Numbered from the stretch's first letter, positions 40,912-51,898 are shown. The stretch is DNA of 64,000 nt from Salvator merianae (GCA_003586115.2 QVOM02000126.1:7838328-7902327), one strand, 5' to 3'. The notes: generated by a model from the sequence alone, not told the origin. Made by a program: numbers and translations.

Positions 40912-41756
40912 TGTGGTCTGACACTGTAAATTTAATCCGTATCAGAAGGGTACGAGGACTAAGTTCATCTGATCATTCCCACATTTGCGTTTTAACACAG
41001 ACTCAATTTGGACTCGCTCGTTCTCACACTGATGTTTCCTGTGCTTGGCACGGGGAAACAGTACTTTCTGCCTCCACTCCTTGCTAATTCCCCCTCCCTG
41101 TGCAGTCAGTGATTGGCTGCAGTCTCAATGTTCAAATCTTGACTTCACAGGGGTGGGCAAGTCAAGCTCCGCCCTCTGTATGTCCCTTTTGCCAGCTCAG
41201 AAGAAGAAGAAGAAGAAGAAGAAGAAGAAGAAGAAGAAGAAGAAGAAGAAGAAGAACTTGGTTTTTATACCCTGCTTGTCTCGGCCGAAGCTGACTCAAA
41301 GCGGCTTACAACGTTATTTTTCGCCCGAAGGCTTACATCTGTCTATCTTCCGCTTCACACAATGTGATGCTCCCTATTTATCTACTTGCAATTACTTGCT
41401 TTCGAACAGCTAGGTTGGCTGGAGCTAGAGGCCAGCAGAGGGCGCTCATCCCCTCTACACGGCAGACAGGGGCCTTGAACTCCGATCCCCCTATTGAAAG
41501 ATCAGTGCCTTAGCCTTCTGCGCCACTGTGCCTCTAAACATGGAATCACCAGGTGGCATTAATAGTCATTCTCTGTTTGCACCTTCTCCCCCTCTAGCCT
41601 GTATCTACACAAGCAGAAGTTTAATGCCACATGTACCACACAATAAAGCTTCTTAAAGGGCAGATGGCAATTTCTGCTCTGTTGCAATTGCACTTTTGCG
41701 CAATTGCACAATTTAACAATAGCGCAAAAGCATGGAGAGGCCTGTGAAGAGCCCTT
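40912..41756. repeat. Family H repeat, copy 2, interrupted by a SINE
   Basis: Inverse counterpart of 18568-19093: 'gtaaatttaatccgtatcag', 'gattggctgcagtctcaatgttcaaatcttgacttcac', then after the SINE 'aacatggaatcaccaggtggc…gtttgcaccttctcccc' and 'gcacttttgcgcaattgcac'. Removing 41197-41535 restores continuity with copy 1 ('cag|aacatgg'). Confidence 0.7.
41197..41535 (-). mobile_element. tRNA-derived SINE with L2-like tail and (TTC)n end
   Basis: On the minus strand: tRNA-like head 'cacagtggcgcagaaggctaaggcactg' (A-box), 'gagttcaaggcccc' (B-box-like), a ~150-bp body, then 'gtaagccgctttgagtcagcttcggccgagacaagcaggg' resembling an L2 3' end, finishing in (TTC)n at 41200-41256. The poly-Arg and poly-Lys frames here come from the microsatellite. 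Confidence 0.8.
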
Positions 41757-41932
41757 TCTGCGCTTACCTTTAGTCAGGAGCATGGGCTTCCATGGTCGTC
41801 TTCTGGGCCTCATAGATCTGCACATTAATGTAGTTCTGTGAGGCCATGCTCCTCTCTGGAATGCTCCGCTTGCTGTAGATGGAGTGGAATTCTGATCAGG
41901 AAGTTCCTGATCTGGAAGGCCACTAGTCACAT
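41757..41932. mobile_element. Family D-like fragment
   Basis: 'gccctttctgcgcttacctttagtcagg' start and 'tctgatcaggaagttcctgatctgg' resemble the D vocabulary. The right end is not found before the LINE tail. Confidence 0.35.
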
Positions 41933-42110
41933 TTATTTATTTATTTATTTATTTATTCCATTTATTTATTTGCTGCGTTTCAGCCAGACGACTCTAAGAG
42001 TGGCTTACTGTATATAATCTCAGACAAGTACCTGCCCTCAGGCTTACAATCTAAAGAGACAAGACACAAAAGGAAAAAGGTCTGGGCTGGAAGAGAAGCA
42101 CTCCAGCAGC
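41933..42110 (-). mobile_element. L2-like LINE 3' end with (TTTA)n tail
   Basis: Starts with (TTTA)n at 41934-41972 and continues 'gctgcgtttcagccagacgactctaagagtggctta' and 'tgccctcaggcttacaatctaaagag', the inverse view of an L2-type 3' region. Confidence 0.65.
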
Positions 42111-42211
42111 AACAAAGTGCTTACAATGGCCAAAGACTTTTACTTTCTTTTTTGCCTCCATTCCCTACAGGCAAGATGGTTCCTTTCTGGCCTGTGTGCT
42201 GACAATTAAGC

Positions 42212-42450
42212 ATGACTACTACTAGAATGGATGCCTAGATACTACCTCCAGGGTGGGAAAGACAGGCAGGTGGAGAGACAGAATGCCTCTAAAGGCCATT
42301 CGCAGGGAGTCTAGAGCAGGTAAAGGTTTTACCTTTGTCTTCTGCTTGAGAACGCCCAGAAGCAAATAGTAGGCCACGGTGTGAGACAGGATGCTGGATT
42401 AGATGGGTTGTGGTCTAGCCTAGCAGGGCTCCTCTTATGTTCTTATGCTC
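42212..42450 (+). mobile_element. CR1 LINE 3' end
   Basis: Plus-sense copy: 'actagaatggatgcctagatactacctccaggg' through 'gagacaggatgctggattagatgggttgtgg' to 'cagggctcctcttatgttcttatg'. It and 15470 are the only plus-sense CR1 copies seen here. Confidence 0.85.
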
Positions 42451-42807
42451 TTACCAGTGGACAAGAGGGCCCTGTTCCTGAACAAGAAGGCATACCATGT
42501 AGACTGCATGTCTCCACATTTGGGACTACTGGGATAGGGCAGGGGATGTACTTCAGAGATTTGCCAAAGTGTGCCACAAAAAGGCATCACCTGATATCTC
42601 TGAGGCCAGGAACTTTCATTCCTGGAGGCTTTGTGGCCCAACCTGAAGCTCACATGAGTTTTGGGCCACAGCCCGGTCTGGTCTGGACCAGTGCTGTCAC
42701 GCAGATGGCACTGATCCAGTCCACAGCTTTCCATGGTTGGAATCAGTGGGCCTGGCTGATCGAGACCCACTGATTCTAACCATGGGCCTTTCAGTGCAGA
42801 AGGGCCC
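42451..42807. mobile_element. Family D fragment
   Basis: Contains 'aactttcattcctggaggc', 'gtgccacaaaaaggcatcacc' and ends 'tttcagtgcagaagggccc'. The left end abuts the CR1 3' terminus. Confidence 0.55.
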
Positions 42808-44057
42808 TAAGAATTTGTGAAGTTCTGGGTCTCTAAAGAAAAAATGAGCTACTGTAGGTCAAGTTCTGGAGGAGAAGAAAATCTTCTAGAAACTTAAAAA
42901 TCTCTTGAATTTCAGAGCATGATTTTTGTAGGTAAATGTATAGCAGCATATGCATTAGACTTTATCTAGTCACTCATTTTCATGGAAACACTGTGTGTTT
43001 CAATATGTAAATAGTTTTTATTCAAATAGTACGATATATGCTAAATAGACCTATACGGCAAATCAGTATTTGGAGTCACAGTTGCAGTTAATACAAACTC
43101 TTTTTTTGGCTTTGCATGAATTTCCTGAGGGTGCCACTAGGCATGTGGTCATCTCCATATTTTTGAGGCTGTGTAGAAAAATTTTGGTTTTGGAATTTCA
43201 GACTAACTCTGCTCAGAGACAGCTCGCATTTTTCTAACAACCAGCTTATACCTAAGCAATTGTATTTCCAGTGCACAGTCTTCTATTTTTATTTTGATTT
43301 GTTCTCTTAAAATCTGAGTACTATTTGATTTGGGGGGATAAAAGTCCACAGAGACTACAGCGGCAAATTCTTGCTATTTGAATACTGTATAAACCCATCT
43401 TCGCCTATAGGGATTTAGCCTGTTAAAGATTAAACCCAAGAAAGATCAGAGTCCAATATAGGAAGACTCAAGGCTGCGAAAGGCTCACTGCTGTTTCCTT
43501 TCAAGAAGAGCCTACCCGGTTTTTCCTACCTACCTACAGCCCCACACCACAGTCTAGATTAATTATACTTTGGAATCAGAGCAGCAATCAGCCATCAGAT
43601 TTATTAAATAAGGACTGAGGGTTGAATACCCTGTAAGCTGCACATGTATGCAGCAGGAAATGGTCCCATGCACCACTGCATGATTCCCGTACAGTGAGCT
43701 TGGCACCCGATCGGTTCCTCTAGTGGTAGTGGTGGCAGCTGACTGTCTCTGGCTCAGGATGTGTGGGGGGAGGGATAGGGAGGAGATGTGGGGAGGGAGG
43801 GAGGGAGGGAGTATAGCAATGCCCACCTCTCCCTCCCATGCACCTACCCTAAGTCAAGTCACAGCCAAAGCTGCCAGTGCTGCTAATCGATACCCCTCAA
43901 AGTTAGAGGGAACGTTGGTTCAGGGCCACTGCCCAGGTCTTCTGCTTAGGTGCTTTCAGGGCACACTTGGCTGGCTCTTTTGGATACATGACACTAGACT
44001 ATACAGGTCCTTGTTCTAATTCAGTCCAGGTCTTTCAGGTTTTTTGGGGGGACTACA
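42808..44057. other. Mostly unassigned; (GGGA)n at 43783-43812
   Basis: No gene or named repeat in 42808-43560 and 43560-44057, apart from a purine microsatellite of GGGA units. Confidence 0.4.
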
Positions 44058-44657
44058 GGCCTGTTCTCAATTGACCCTTATGGAGCATGCAGACGCTCAC
44101 CAGGGAAGTGCATCTGCACTCTGTTTCGGCAGCAGCATCCCGGAGCATCTGCACCCAGTTCCAGATACCCGCAGCTTGAGCAGCAGTGTCAGCAGCATTC
44201 GCACCCTCTTCCGGGGGAGCATGGTGCAGCTGTGACTGCGCAGTCACAGACCACATCCTGCTCGCCAGGGCAACACCCAGATATTCCCACAGTTGCTGTC
44301 ATGGCAATCGGGCCTGCATTTGCACTGTGAGTGCTGGTGTCCCGGTTTGGGACTATTCTGGCACTCACATGCGAATGGCTGCCATGCTGCTTGGACTATC
44401 CCAGCCTTCTATAGTATTGTTAATACCATCGTAGGCTGCAGCGACAGCTCGTTGCTTTAAGAATAAGGGGTTTGCAAGCCACAGGCAGGGGAGACCGCTG
44501 GCCACGGGGCCTCCATAGTGACGCAGCAGGCTGGTGCAAGACCCGCCCAGGGAGGGGCGTGGTTTTGCAGCCAGCAATCTCCCCTTCCTATGGCTTGTGA
44601 ACCCCCGTTCTTAAAGCGACGAGCCATTGCTGCTAGGCTGGTCAGTGCAAAAAGACC
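44058..44657. mobile_element. Family C-like element with nested B-type MITE
   Basis: AGGCCTGTTCTCAATTG to GTGCAAAAAGACC; interior has 'gctgtcatggcaatcggg' and 'gcactgtgagtgctggtgtcc', as in the family C copies near 50.8 and 56.3 kb. Split by 44439-44632. Confidence 0.6.
44439..44632. mobile_element. Diverged family B hAT MITE, nested
   Basis: Ends CAGCGACAGCTCGTTGCTTTAAG and the inverted CTTAAAGCGACGAGCCATTGCTG. GTAGGCTG (44431-44438) and CTAGGCTG (44633-44640) form an 8-bp target duplication with one mismatch. The interior arms ('gggtttgcaagccacagg' / 'ctatggcttgtgaaccc') differ from other B copies, marking a subfamily. Confidence 0.8.
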
Positions 44658-45178
44658 GTGAGTGCTGGAAGGGGACCAGATGTTCCCACCGTCACAAAGT
44701 TGGCAGGGCTAGGCACAACTTCTCCGCCTAATCTTCCCAACAGGGTTCTTTTGAGGATTAAAGGATGGAGCACCCTGAGCATTTAGCAAGGAGGGCAGTT
44801 TAAAAGCATAGTATTTTGACACAAACAGTAGATATTAATAGCCTCCTTCCGGATATTTGTGAGGATATTTTAGACACACGGAAAAGCCCTGCCCTGGAGA
44901 TGGATAAGCTGTCAGTAAAGATGTGCAAAACATTTTGACTCAAAACATTCCATACTCAAAACAGGGCATTTTGAATGTTACAAACTTGCAACAAAATACG
45001 TTTTTAAGAAAGAGGCTTGTTTCATGTTCTGAACAAAACTGGGCCCTGTACCATCAAAAGATTCCAAGTTCTGGTGAAACAGAGTCTTGTAATGTATGAC
45101 CTTCAGTATAAGCTTTTTTTGGGGGGGGGGGGCACTTTTATACTGTTTCAGTTGGAGATTATCTAAAACAGAAACCAA
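44658..45178. other. No recognised feature
   Basis: Unassigned; a G run occurs at 45120-45132. Confidence 0.35.
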
Positions 45179-45425
45179 GGCTGCGGTCCCATACAATATT
45201 TAATCAGCTTCTAGGCCATCCTGTATTCTGAGGGATCACACCCTAAAATACATTTCTGTTTCTTCTCTGGACTGTCCCCCAAAGATTGGGAGTATCCTGT
45301 ATTCAGGTTATCCCAGCATTGAGACCATTTCTGCTCATTATTCCAGTTGCATTAGCAGGGTGTGATCACACCAGGGTTCTACGGGGGCAGCAACCGTACT
45401 TTTGTGGCAGAAGGAGGATTTTTAT
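45179..45425. mobile_element. Family I-like fragment
   Basis: 'ggctgcggtcccatacaatatttaatcagc' matches the start at 17891 and is distantly like 10758; 'cattgagaccatttctgctcat' and 'attcaggttatcccagca' match 10880-10920 ('attcagataatcccagcactgagtccatttc'). Right end not found. Confidence 0.5.
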
Positions 45426-45456
45426 TTCTTTATTGCCCACTGTCTGACCTTGTGGG

Positions 45457-45598
45457 CAGTGGCGGCCGCTGGCTTTAAGCCCAGGTATTCACGGCCTACG
45501 CAAAGCGTGCCATAGCTGTTTGTGGGGTCTCTGGGCCTCTGTACTGTAGCATGCAGGTCGCTAGGTGACCTGCTGCACGAGTACAGAGGCCCCGCGAA
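45457..45598. mobile_element. Family B MITE, left arm and part of right arm
   Basis: Starts CAGTGGCGGCCGCTGGC, passes the centre ('gcaggtcgctaggtgacctgc') and stops after 'gtacagaggccccgcgaa'. The rest of the right arm is lost, replaced by a family C-like segment (45600-45820) with 'ccatggcagtggccggaaagc'. Confidence 0.7.
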
Positions 45599-46022
45599 TT
45601 ATCCCATTCTAAGGTGGTATTGACTATGCAACATGGACACTGTTCCCACTGCATGGCCCTAGTTACCTACCCGAAGCAGGCTATCGGCATTCGCAGTGCG
45701 AATGCCAGTAGCTTTGCTTGAAGCATACCATGGCAGTGGCCGGAAAGCTTCCAGCCGCTACCACGGTGACCGCCAGACTCTGGCAGTAAACTGCCCAGCC
45801 TGTGGGATTTTCTTAGCCACTCACAATGGCCACCACCACTGACTCCCTGGGCTGTTGTGTATATTTAGCAGGGCATTCTAACCACACTGTGGTTTCTGCC
45901 ACCCCCAGAACTATTCTTTAGGGAACCATTTCCAAGGAAAAACAAAATCAGTTGCAAACTGACTCCAAACTCTTTGTTGTAACAAAGAAAAAACAAAAAA
46001 AGAGGCAGGGGTGGGGAGGAGG

Positions 46023-46339
46023 CACTGGCGTAGCAAGGGGGGGGCGTGGGGGGTGGTGCGCACCGGGCGGTGCATTGTTGGGGGCGGCGCCCGCGTTTGA
46101 GTTGGGCCCTCCCGCCCGCCCGGCCGCCGGTTTGCCTTTAGTCGGCTTCACCAACACGTCAGCCGCTCGCTCACCGCTCGCCCCACCCGCCGCTCGCTCG
46201 CTCGCTCACCGCGCCGGCTGGCGCGCGCGCGGCCATCATCACGGCGGCAGCGGAAGTAGGCAGCTGCAGGGCGGGGCGCCCTGCTCGGCTCCTGCCGTTT
46301 GGTCCGCCCCAGGTGGCGGAATCTTTAGCTACGCCGCTG
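46023..46339. mobile_element. Family G GC-rich hAT element
   Basis: CACTGGCGTAGC to GCTACGCCGCTG, 317 bp, with perfect 8-bp target duplication GGAGGAGG at 46015-46022 and 46340-46347. The interior matches the 35.7 kb copy block for block ('gcggcgcccgc', 'gcggccatcatcacggcggcagcgg'), with a shorter 'gctcgctcgc' array. Confidence 0.9.
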
Positions 46340-46479
46340 GGAGGAGGGACTAGACAAAGAGAGGTGTGTGTACCCTCCCCTGGGAAGCCAAAATATGATT
46401 GATGTTGATGGAACTATACTCAATCATGGAGGGAAGACACTGGGAAGGATGGAAGGGTAGGAGAGGAGAAAGATACTCT

Positions 46480-46659
46480 GGCCCTTTCTGCACTTGGCTT
46501 TATTCTGGGTTATATCCTGGAATAGGGACCTGCTATCCACATGCTAGTGCAGATCACAACAGGCCCTGGGTGGGGCCTGCCATACTTTATACTAGCATGC
46601 ACATGGCAGGTCCCTATTCCAGGATATAATCTAGAATAAGGCCAAGTGCAGAAAGGGCC
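46480..46659. mobile_element. Family A palindromic MITE
   Basis: 180 bp inverted repeat; both arms read GGCCCTTTCTGCACTTGGC. TCT flanks both sides as a 3-bp target duplication. Confidence 0.85.
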
Positions 46660-46784
46660 TCTGTCACCAGACTGAGACTAGGGAGACTAAAACGTGTGGA
46701 AAAAGCTAGATGGTCTCAGTGAACACTAAAACCATAAGGGTGTGATCTTGGCAGGACTGCTCACAGCCCCCCCCCCCCCAAAAG

Positions 46785-46817
46785 NNNNNNNNNNNNNNNN
46801 NNNNNNNNNNNNNNNNN
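46785..46817. other. Assembly gap (33 N) flanked by C runs
   Basis: 33 undetermined bases between C homopolymers (46767-46779 and 46819-46830). The true sequence may be a longer G/C tract or tandem repeat. Gap length may be arbitrary. Confidence 0.95.
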
Positions 46818-47161
46818 GCCCCCCCCCCCCCAAATAGAACAATTTGTTATTGTGTGACTGTGGCTCAGTACTGTCTGGCAGTTTTCTTATTAGCTTGAAT
46901 CGGTTGTTTCTTGTTATTCAAAGAAGCTCTTATTTCAATAGGTGGAGTAGAGACGTTGCACAAAGTTCTAATCTCTGGTGCCTGCAAGTGCAAGGATATT
47001 GCACATATATCTGAACATCTAAACGTGTGCACCCTAAAATTGCCAATAGAATATATGGTACGTTCACATATTTTTCGAGTAAATATTTTTGCCTTGTCTT
47101 GCAGACATTTCCAGGGTTACCATATAACAAAGGACAGGCTTCGTGCTCCTTTCCAGCCAAC

Positions 47162-47342
47162 CTAGCTGTTCGAAAGCAAGTAATTGCAAGTAGATAAATA
47201 GGGAGCATCACATTGTGTGATGCGGAAGATAGACAGATGTAAGCCTTCGGGCGAAAAATAACCTTGTAAGCCGCTTTGAGTCAGCTTCGGCCGAGAAAAG
47301 CGGGGTATAAAAACCAAGTTCTTCTTCTTCTTCTTCTTTAAC
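47162..47342 (+). mobile_element. SINE 3' part with L2-like tail and (TTC)n
   Basis: Near-identical to the inverse of 41197-41410: 'ttcgaaagcaagtaattgcaagtagataaatagg' through 'gtaagccgctttgagtcagcttcggccgag' to (TTC)n. The tRNA head is missing, so it is 5' truncated. Confidence 0.8.
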
Positions 47343-48605
47343 AGTTGCAAAAAAGAGGGAATTTCAACAGGTGTAACCCTAAGTGATAATTCTCCGGGCT
47401 CCCAAAAAACATTGCCTATTTCAATTTAGCTGCCTTATTTTGGCAGGCAGGTGTATTTAGGGAAATGAAGGGACCCACATGGCCTAAGGAAGGAAGAAGA
47501 GGAACAGCACATGCAGACAGAGCAGAGAGACAGGCCCAAAGAATGGTATTTGCCTTCTTATTCCTTCCTTCCTGTCTCCCGAGACCCTCACATTGCATAG
47601 TTGCCACTTCAGCTACAGACTAGGGTAAGGACGCGGTGAGAATGCAGACATAGTGGTCACATCTCTCCTCTCAGTGCTTGTAGGTGGTTCCTTCCTTTAC
47701 TACTTCTGGCCATGGGATGCTGTTTCCCCCAGGTACACAAGTGGAGACAGGTTCAATCATGGAGCATGGGCGGATCATATTTGTGTGCAAGCCTCTAATG
47801 TCTGGGTGGCTGCAGTCTCAATGCTCTGGCATGCAGACAGGGAACAGTCCCAAGGCCGTGGCAAGCTGGGTCTGGCCAGGGCCAGCTTTCCGGGGCTCCC
47901 TACTCCCCCCAAGAAGTGGCCAGAGAGTTGCCATGATGGCATGGCCTGGCCTGGCTCTGAGGGGTGGCAGGTGGCAGTGCCCAGACAGCCCAGAGCCTTG
48001 CAGTGGGTGCCGTGGGCTGCCCTTCCTACCTAGACTGCCCCGCAGCATGGCGACACTGGCACTGCCATCCTTCTCCGCTTTCAGTATGGCCGTCCTCATC
48101 TTCTGCCCTACCAAGAGCAAACTCCCAACAATGCTTGCTTAGATCCTTCCATGCTTTGTTCTTTCTTGACCTGACAGTTCTGGCAGCTGCCATGAGAAAC
48201 CAGAGTTTGCTTGCAGGGTCTCCTGCCAGCACAGCTCGTCCCAGCTGCCAGCATGAACACAGAAACCACCCTGGACAGCTGCTGCTCCTGAGTTGACAAT
48301 ATTGGCCAAATGTGCCAAGGCTAACGCAACAAAGTGCCTACTGGGCAAGGAACGCAGACTATCCAGAGAAGCTGTGGCAGCCAGTCCCTCCTCCAGGAGA
48401 GGACTGCGAACAGAAAGGCCACCCTCACTTCAGAGGAAGAGAAATCTCCTCTTCTTGCCAGCATGTGGGTTGGGGGGAAAAAGTATTTTTTCTCTATCTG
48501 CACAGGGCACCCAGCCACCAGACAGTGTCCTTTGGCATGCAGCTAGGCAGCATCAGGCACACTTCAAACTCCCTGCCATGCCTGTAAGTACAATGTCCAT
48601 TTGTA
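47343..48605. other. No recognised feature
   Basis: About 1.26 kb without an identifiable gene or repeat. Many overlapping open frames (47653-48697, both strands) coincide and none has a domain I know. 'gtctgggtggctgcagtctcaatg' near 47800 recalls family H weakly. Confidence 0.35.
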
Positions 48606-49054
48606 GGGCCTGTTCACACTGTACAGCCTTGAATGGTATAATTATCCATTCTAGACTGTACAAGATCCCATGGCATGGTGGCCATCCACACTGCTAGGGC
48701 TGGAACAGCCCCATACTGGGCCTCCAGCACTTGTAGCACAGATGGCCGGCTGACTGCCATGGCAGTGACTGTGGCAACGTCTTGCCACTGCCATGGCAAT
48801 TGGCAACATGCGTGCAACTGCGCAGCCATGCCACCCGCTCACAGCATTCACACCCAGAAGATGGTGTGAATGCTGCTGACCAGGAGAGTCCTACTGCTCC
48901 CAGCCAAGCTGTGGACAACAATTTTGATGTCCACAGCTAACAGCGTTTGGCAGTGGCTGTAGACACTCCCAGACACTGTGGTGGCCAGGCTGTGTGAACA
49001 CACTTACACAGTGAGGGTTTTATCGCTCACTATGGGTAAAGTGCAAACAGGCCC
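48606..49054. mobile_element. Family C Harbinger-like element
   Basis: GGGCCTGTTCACACTGTACAG to GGTAAAGTGCAAACAGGCCC, about 449 bp. Its layout equals that of 39545-39990. The flanking triplets (GTA/ACA) do not match, so one may have mutated. Confidence 0.75.
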
Positions 49055-49205
49055 ACAGTGTGGTTTTCCTATGCTTCCCTGTTCCTGATAACATCTATTT
49101 ACAGCTTCCTGTATGCTGCAATAAAATGCTGTTAGTCAGAATTTTTGATATGATATCTTGCAACGGAGAGATTGGACAATTAAATATGCATACTCTCTCC
49201 TAAGG

Positions 49206-49400
49206 AGTGGCTGTAGCTCAGTGGTACAGCAAATTGCCTAGAAAGCAGAAGGGGTTGTAGGTTCAATCCCCTGTCAGTTCTGGAAGTAGGTAATGACAAA
49301 CCATTTCCATATTTTTCCAAGGAAGCCGCATACATGGTTGCACCCATGTAGTCAATCAGGAGTCAGACTTGAGTTGATGGTACTCAACATTAACAACACT
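49206..49400 (+). mobile_element. tRNA-derived SINE
   Basis: A-box 'tggctgtagctcagtggta', B-box 'ggttcaatcccc', body 'ggtaatgacaaaccatttcc', tail 'gtcaatcaggagtcagacttgagttgatggtactcaacattaacaac'. Confidence 0.85.
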
Positions 49401-49925
49401 CCTACCTAGGAATTTGTTTTCATTCTCTTGACAATTCCCATTAGCCTTTCCTTGAAACATCTGACGCTTTCTAAAAATGAGATGCTTGGAAGGATCCAGA
49501 TTGGGGGCTATCCAGCACAGAAAAGTGAGGATTTATTACTTCCTATGATAGAGAAATCATCCTTCTATTGAAGCAGAACAGAATTGCATTTGGCCTTTTT
49601 GCTGCTAAATCATGCTGCTGTCTAGGGCTGTGGTGGGAGGTATCTGGGGGTGGGTAACTCCTTGGAAGCACCTTCTCCTCATGTTGCCAGGTGTTTCCTC
49701 ATCTTCATGTCTGGCACACCTGGGTACCCAAGGAGCTTGCCAGGAGATAGTGATTTTGCCCTCTCATCCCCATGTACCTCAGGCAGGTGACACACCCTTC
49801 AGCGGGTGCTTCACGTCACCAAACATGGATGCTTCACGCCCCTGGTGCTCCATGGAGTCATCTGCAGAGGAACACGGTGACATGGCCTCAATCTAATTTG
49901 GAGGAGTAATTTTATGGTTCTTTTA
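49401..49925. other. No recognised feature
   Basis: Unassigned; open frame 49612-49896 has no domain. Confidence 0.35.
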
Positions 49926-49928
49926 TTT

Positions 49929-50450
49929 AGAACATAAGATGAATCCTGCTGGATCAGATCGTAACCTGTCAGGCCCAGCATCCTGTCTCAAACAGTGGCC
50001 CATAAATTGCTTCTGAGCAGAAGATAAAGGCCAAACCTCACCTACTCTCAACTCCCTGAAAATGGCCTTTAGAAGCATCCTGCCCGTCTCCCCACCCTGG
50101 AGGCAGTACCTAGGCATCCATTCTAGTAGCCATTGATACACCTGTCCTCCATGAATTTGTCCAATCCATTCCTAAAGCTATCCAGGCTGGTTGCTGTCAT
50201 CACCTCTTCCAATAATAAATTCCAAAGACTGATGATCCTCTGGGTGCAAAAATAACTTCCCCTTGTCAGTCCTAACTCTCCTAGCCATCAGCTTCATAGG
50301 GTGTTCCCTGGTCCTAGTGTTGCGTAATAGAGAAAAGATTTTTTATCTATTCACCTTTTCCATACTGTGCATGATTTTATATACTCCAGTCAGGTCCCCT
50401 CTTAAATGGTGTCTTTCAAGGCTGAAGAGGCTAAGATGTTGCACCCTGGT
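49929..50450 (-). mobile_element. CR1 LINE 3' end, long copy
   Basis: Minus-sense copy from 'acataagatgaatcctgctggatcag' through 'caatccattcctaaagctatccaggc', 'aataaattccaaagactgatgatcctctggg' to 'catgattttatatactccagtcaggtcccc', reaching into the end of ORF2. Confidence 0.85.
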
Positions 50451-50510
50451 TTAGTAAGAAAGGTGTTCCTTACATAACATTACTATTAGAATAGTCTATG
50501 AAAAATAGAA

Positions 50511-50958
50511 AGACATTTGCGCTTGGCAGTAGTGAGCATCAGGAATGCTCACTAGTCAAGTGCTCTTGAATTTCGCAGAGGCCCTGGAAATCGGGAGCAG
50601 GCTGTAGGTGCTCCCTATCGCTACCTGCTGTAGAGCACAAAATTGCTCCTGGTACACTGCATTCGCACCAGCTTCTGGATGTAAATGCAAAGTGGTGCGG
50701 CACATCTGTGCTTGTGCTATTGCACAGTGTGGCTATGGCTGCAACTGCGCCATTGTGTGGCATTGCCGGTCACCATGGCAGCGGCTGGAAGCTTCCCAGC
50801 CGCTGTCATGGCACAGGATGTCAGCATTCGCACTGTGAATGCTGGTATCCTGCTGCTGGTCTGTTCTATGGCCTCGCAGTACAGATGGTCTCAGCGCTGC
50901 GAAGTCTGTTCCGTTGCAGATAATTATCCTGTTCTATGGTGGAAAGTGTGAACAAGCC
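50511..50958. mobile_element. Family C Harbinger-like element
   Basis: Inverse orientation relative to 1132: 'cacatttgcgcttggcagtagtgagcatc' start, interior 'gctgcaactgcgcc', 'ccatggcagcggctggaagc', right end GGAAAGTGTGAACAAGCCC. Confidence 0.65.
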
Positions 50959-51590
50959 CCAGGTGTGACTCCTATATAAACTCAAGTAAACTCTAGTTGA
51001 GAGAAAATGAGAATAACTGGATGGCTTTCACAAGTTCCTCTAAGACCATTATAAAATAACTTTACAGTGGGTGAGAAACTGACCCAGTTTCCTTTGCACT
51101 TTTTGGGAACTGAAGAAGAAAAGCTGTTATTAGCTGTTCCAAAATAGATCAGTCCGTATGACCTGGTTGAAGCACCTCTTCAGTCTGCATAGTTGAAGAG
51201 CAGCAGTTTTGACCTAGAAATCTTTGCAGAATTTAGATAAGCAGCTTAAAATATGCCGAAATATCCTATGCATCCACATGGATTTGTATGCACAAATCCA
51301 CCAACCCTAATTTGCTATGCCCTGGAAAGGAAAAACATATAAGGGAGTCTAAAAACCTGAGCTAAAGGATACAAGTATTTGCCTGTATTAATCATCAGGG
51401 CAACAGCTGGAAGATGTTAATCTGTAAGCTAGTTCTTTTTTTTTTTTTTTTCAATCTGTTTATCAAACAAGAGGAATTATTAATGTATAGACCTCAAGAC
51501 ATGCTGTATCCTGGCTGGTGGTGAGGGAAGGAAAACAAGGCTCATATGAAGACAAAGATTGTGGCTGTTCTCCTAATTTGAACCACTGTT
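50959..51590. other. No recognised feature
   Basis: Unassigned; a T run at 51437-51451. Confidence 0.35.
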
Positions 51591-51593
51591 TGC

Positions 51594-51796
51594 CAGTGGC
51601 GGCCCGTGCCTTTAAGGGCGGGTGTTCGCACGAGTGCCATGGCCGTTCGCGGGGCCTCCGGGCTTCCGTAGTGACACATGAACTATGAAACGATGAAAGA
51701 TCTTGCCTAGGGCCTACCATAGCCTGCACCAGCATGCAGATGGCAGGTCCCTATTCTAAGATATAATCGACAATAAGGCCAAGTGCAGAAAAGGAC
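51594..51796. mobile_element. Chimeric MITE: family B left arm joined to family A right arm
   Basis: 51594-51680 is a B left arm (CAGTGGCGGCCCGTG … 'gggcttccgtagtgacaca'). At the B palindrome centre it switches to the right half of an A element of the 20848 sub-type ('aactatgaaacgatgaaagatcttgcc…aagtgcagaaaagg'). Both halves break at or near their centres. Confidence 0.75.
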
Positions 51797-51814
51797 AATG
51801 TCTCCTACTCCCAA

Positions 51815-51898
51815 ACTCCACAGGCTTTCCAGAATGATACCATAGTCAGTGGTATTGAAAACCACTGAGAGATCCAGGAGAACAGAGCATCCCTTCCC
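51815..51898 (-). mobile_element. L2-like fragment
   Basis: 'atgataccatagtcagtggtattgaaaaccactgagagatccaggagaac' is a recognisable segment of L2 ORF2 seen from the minus strand. Confidence 0.6.

Noticed and set aside
41197..41260. Poly-Arg/poly-Lys coding stretch
   Set aside because: It is an AGA/AAG microsatellite at the end of a SINE.
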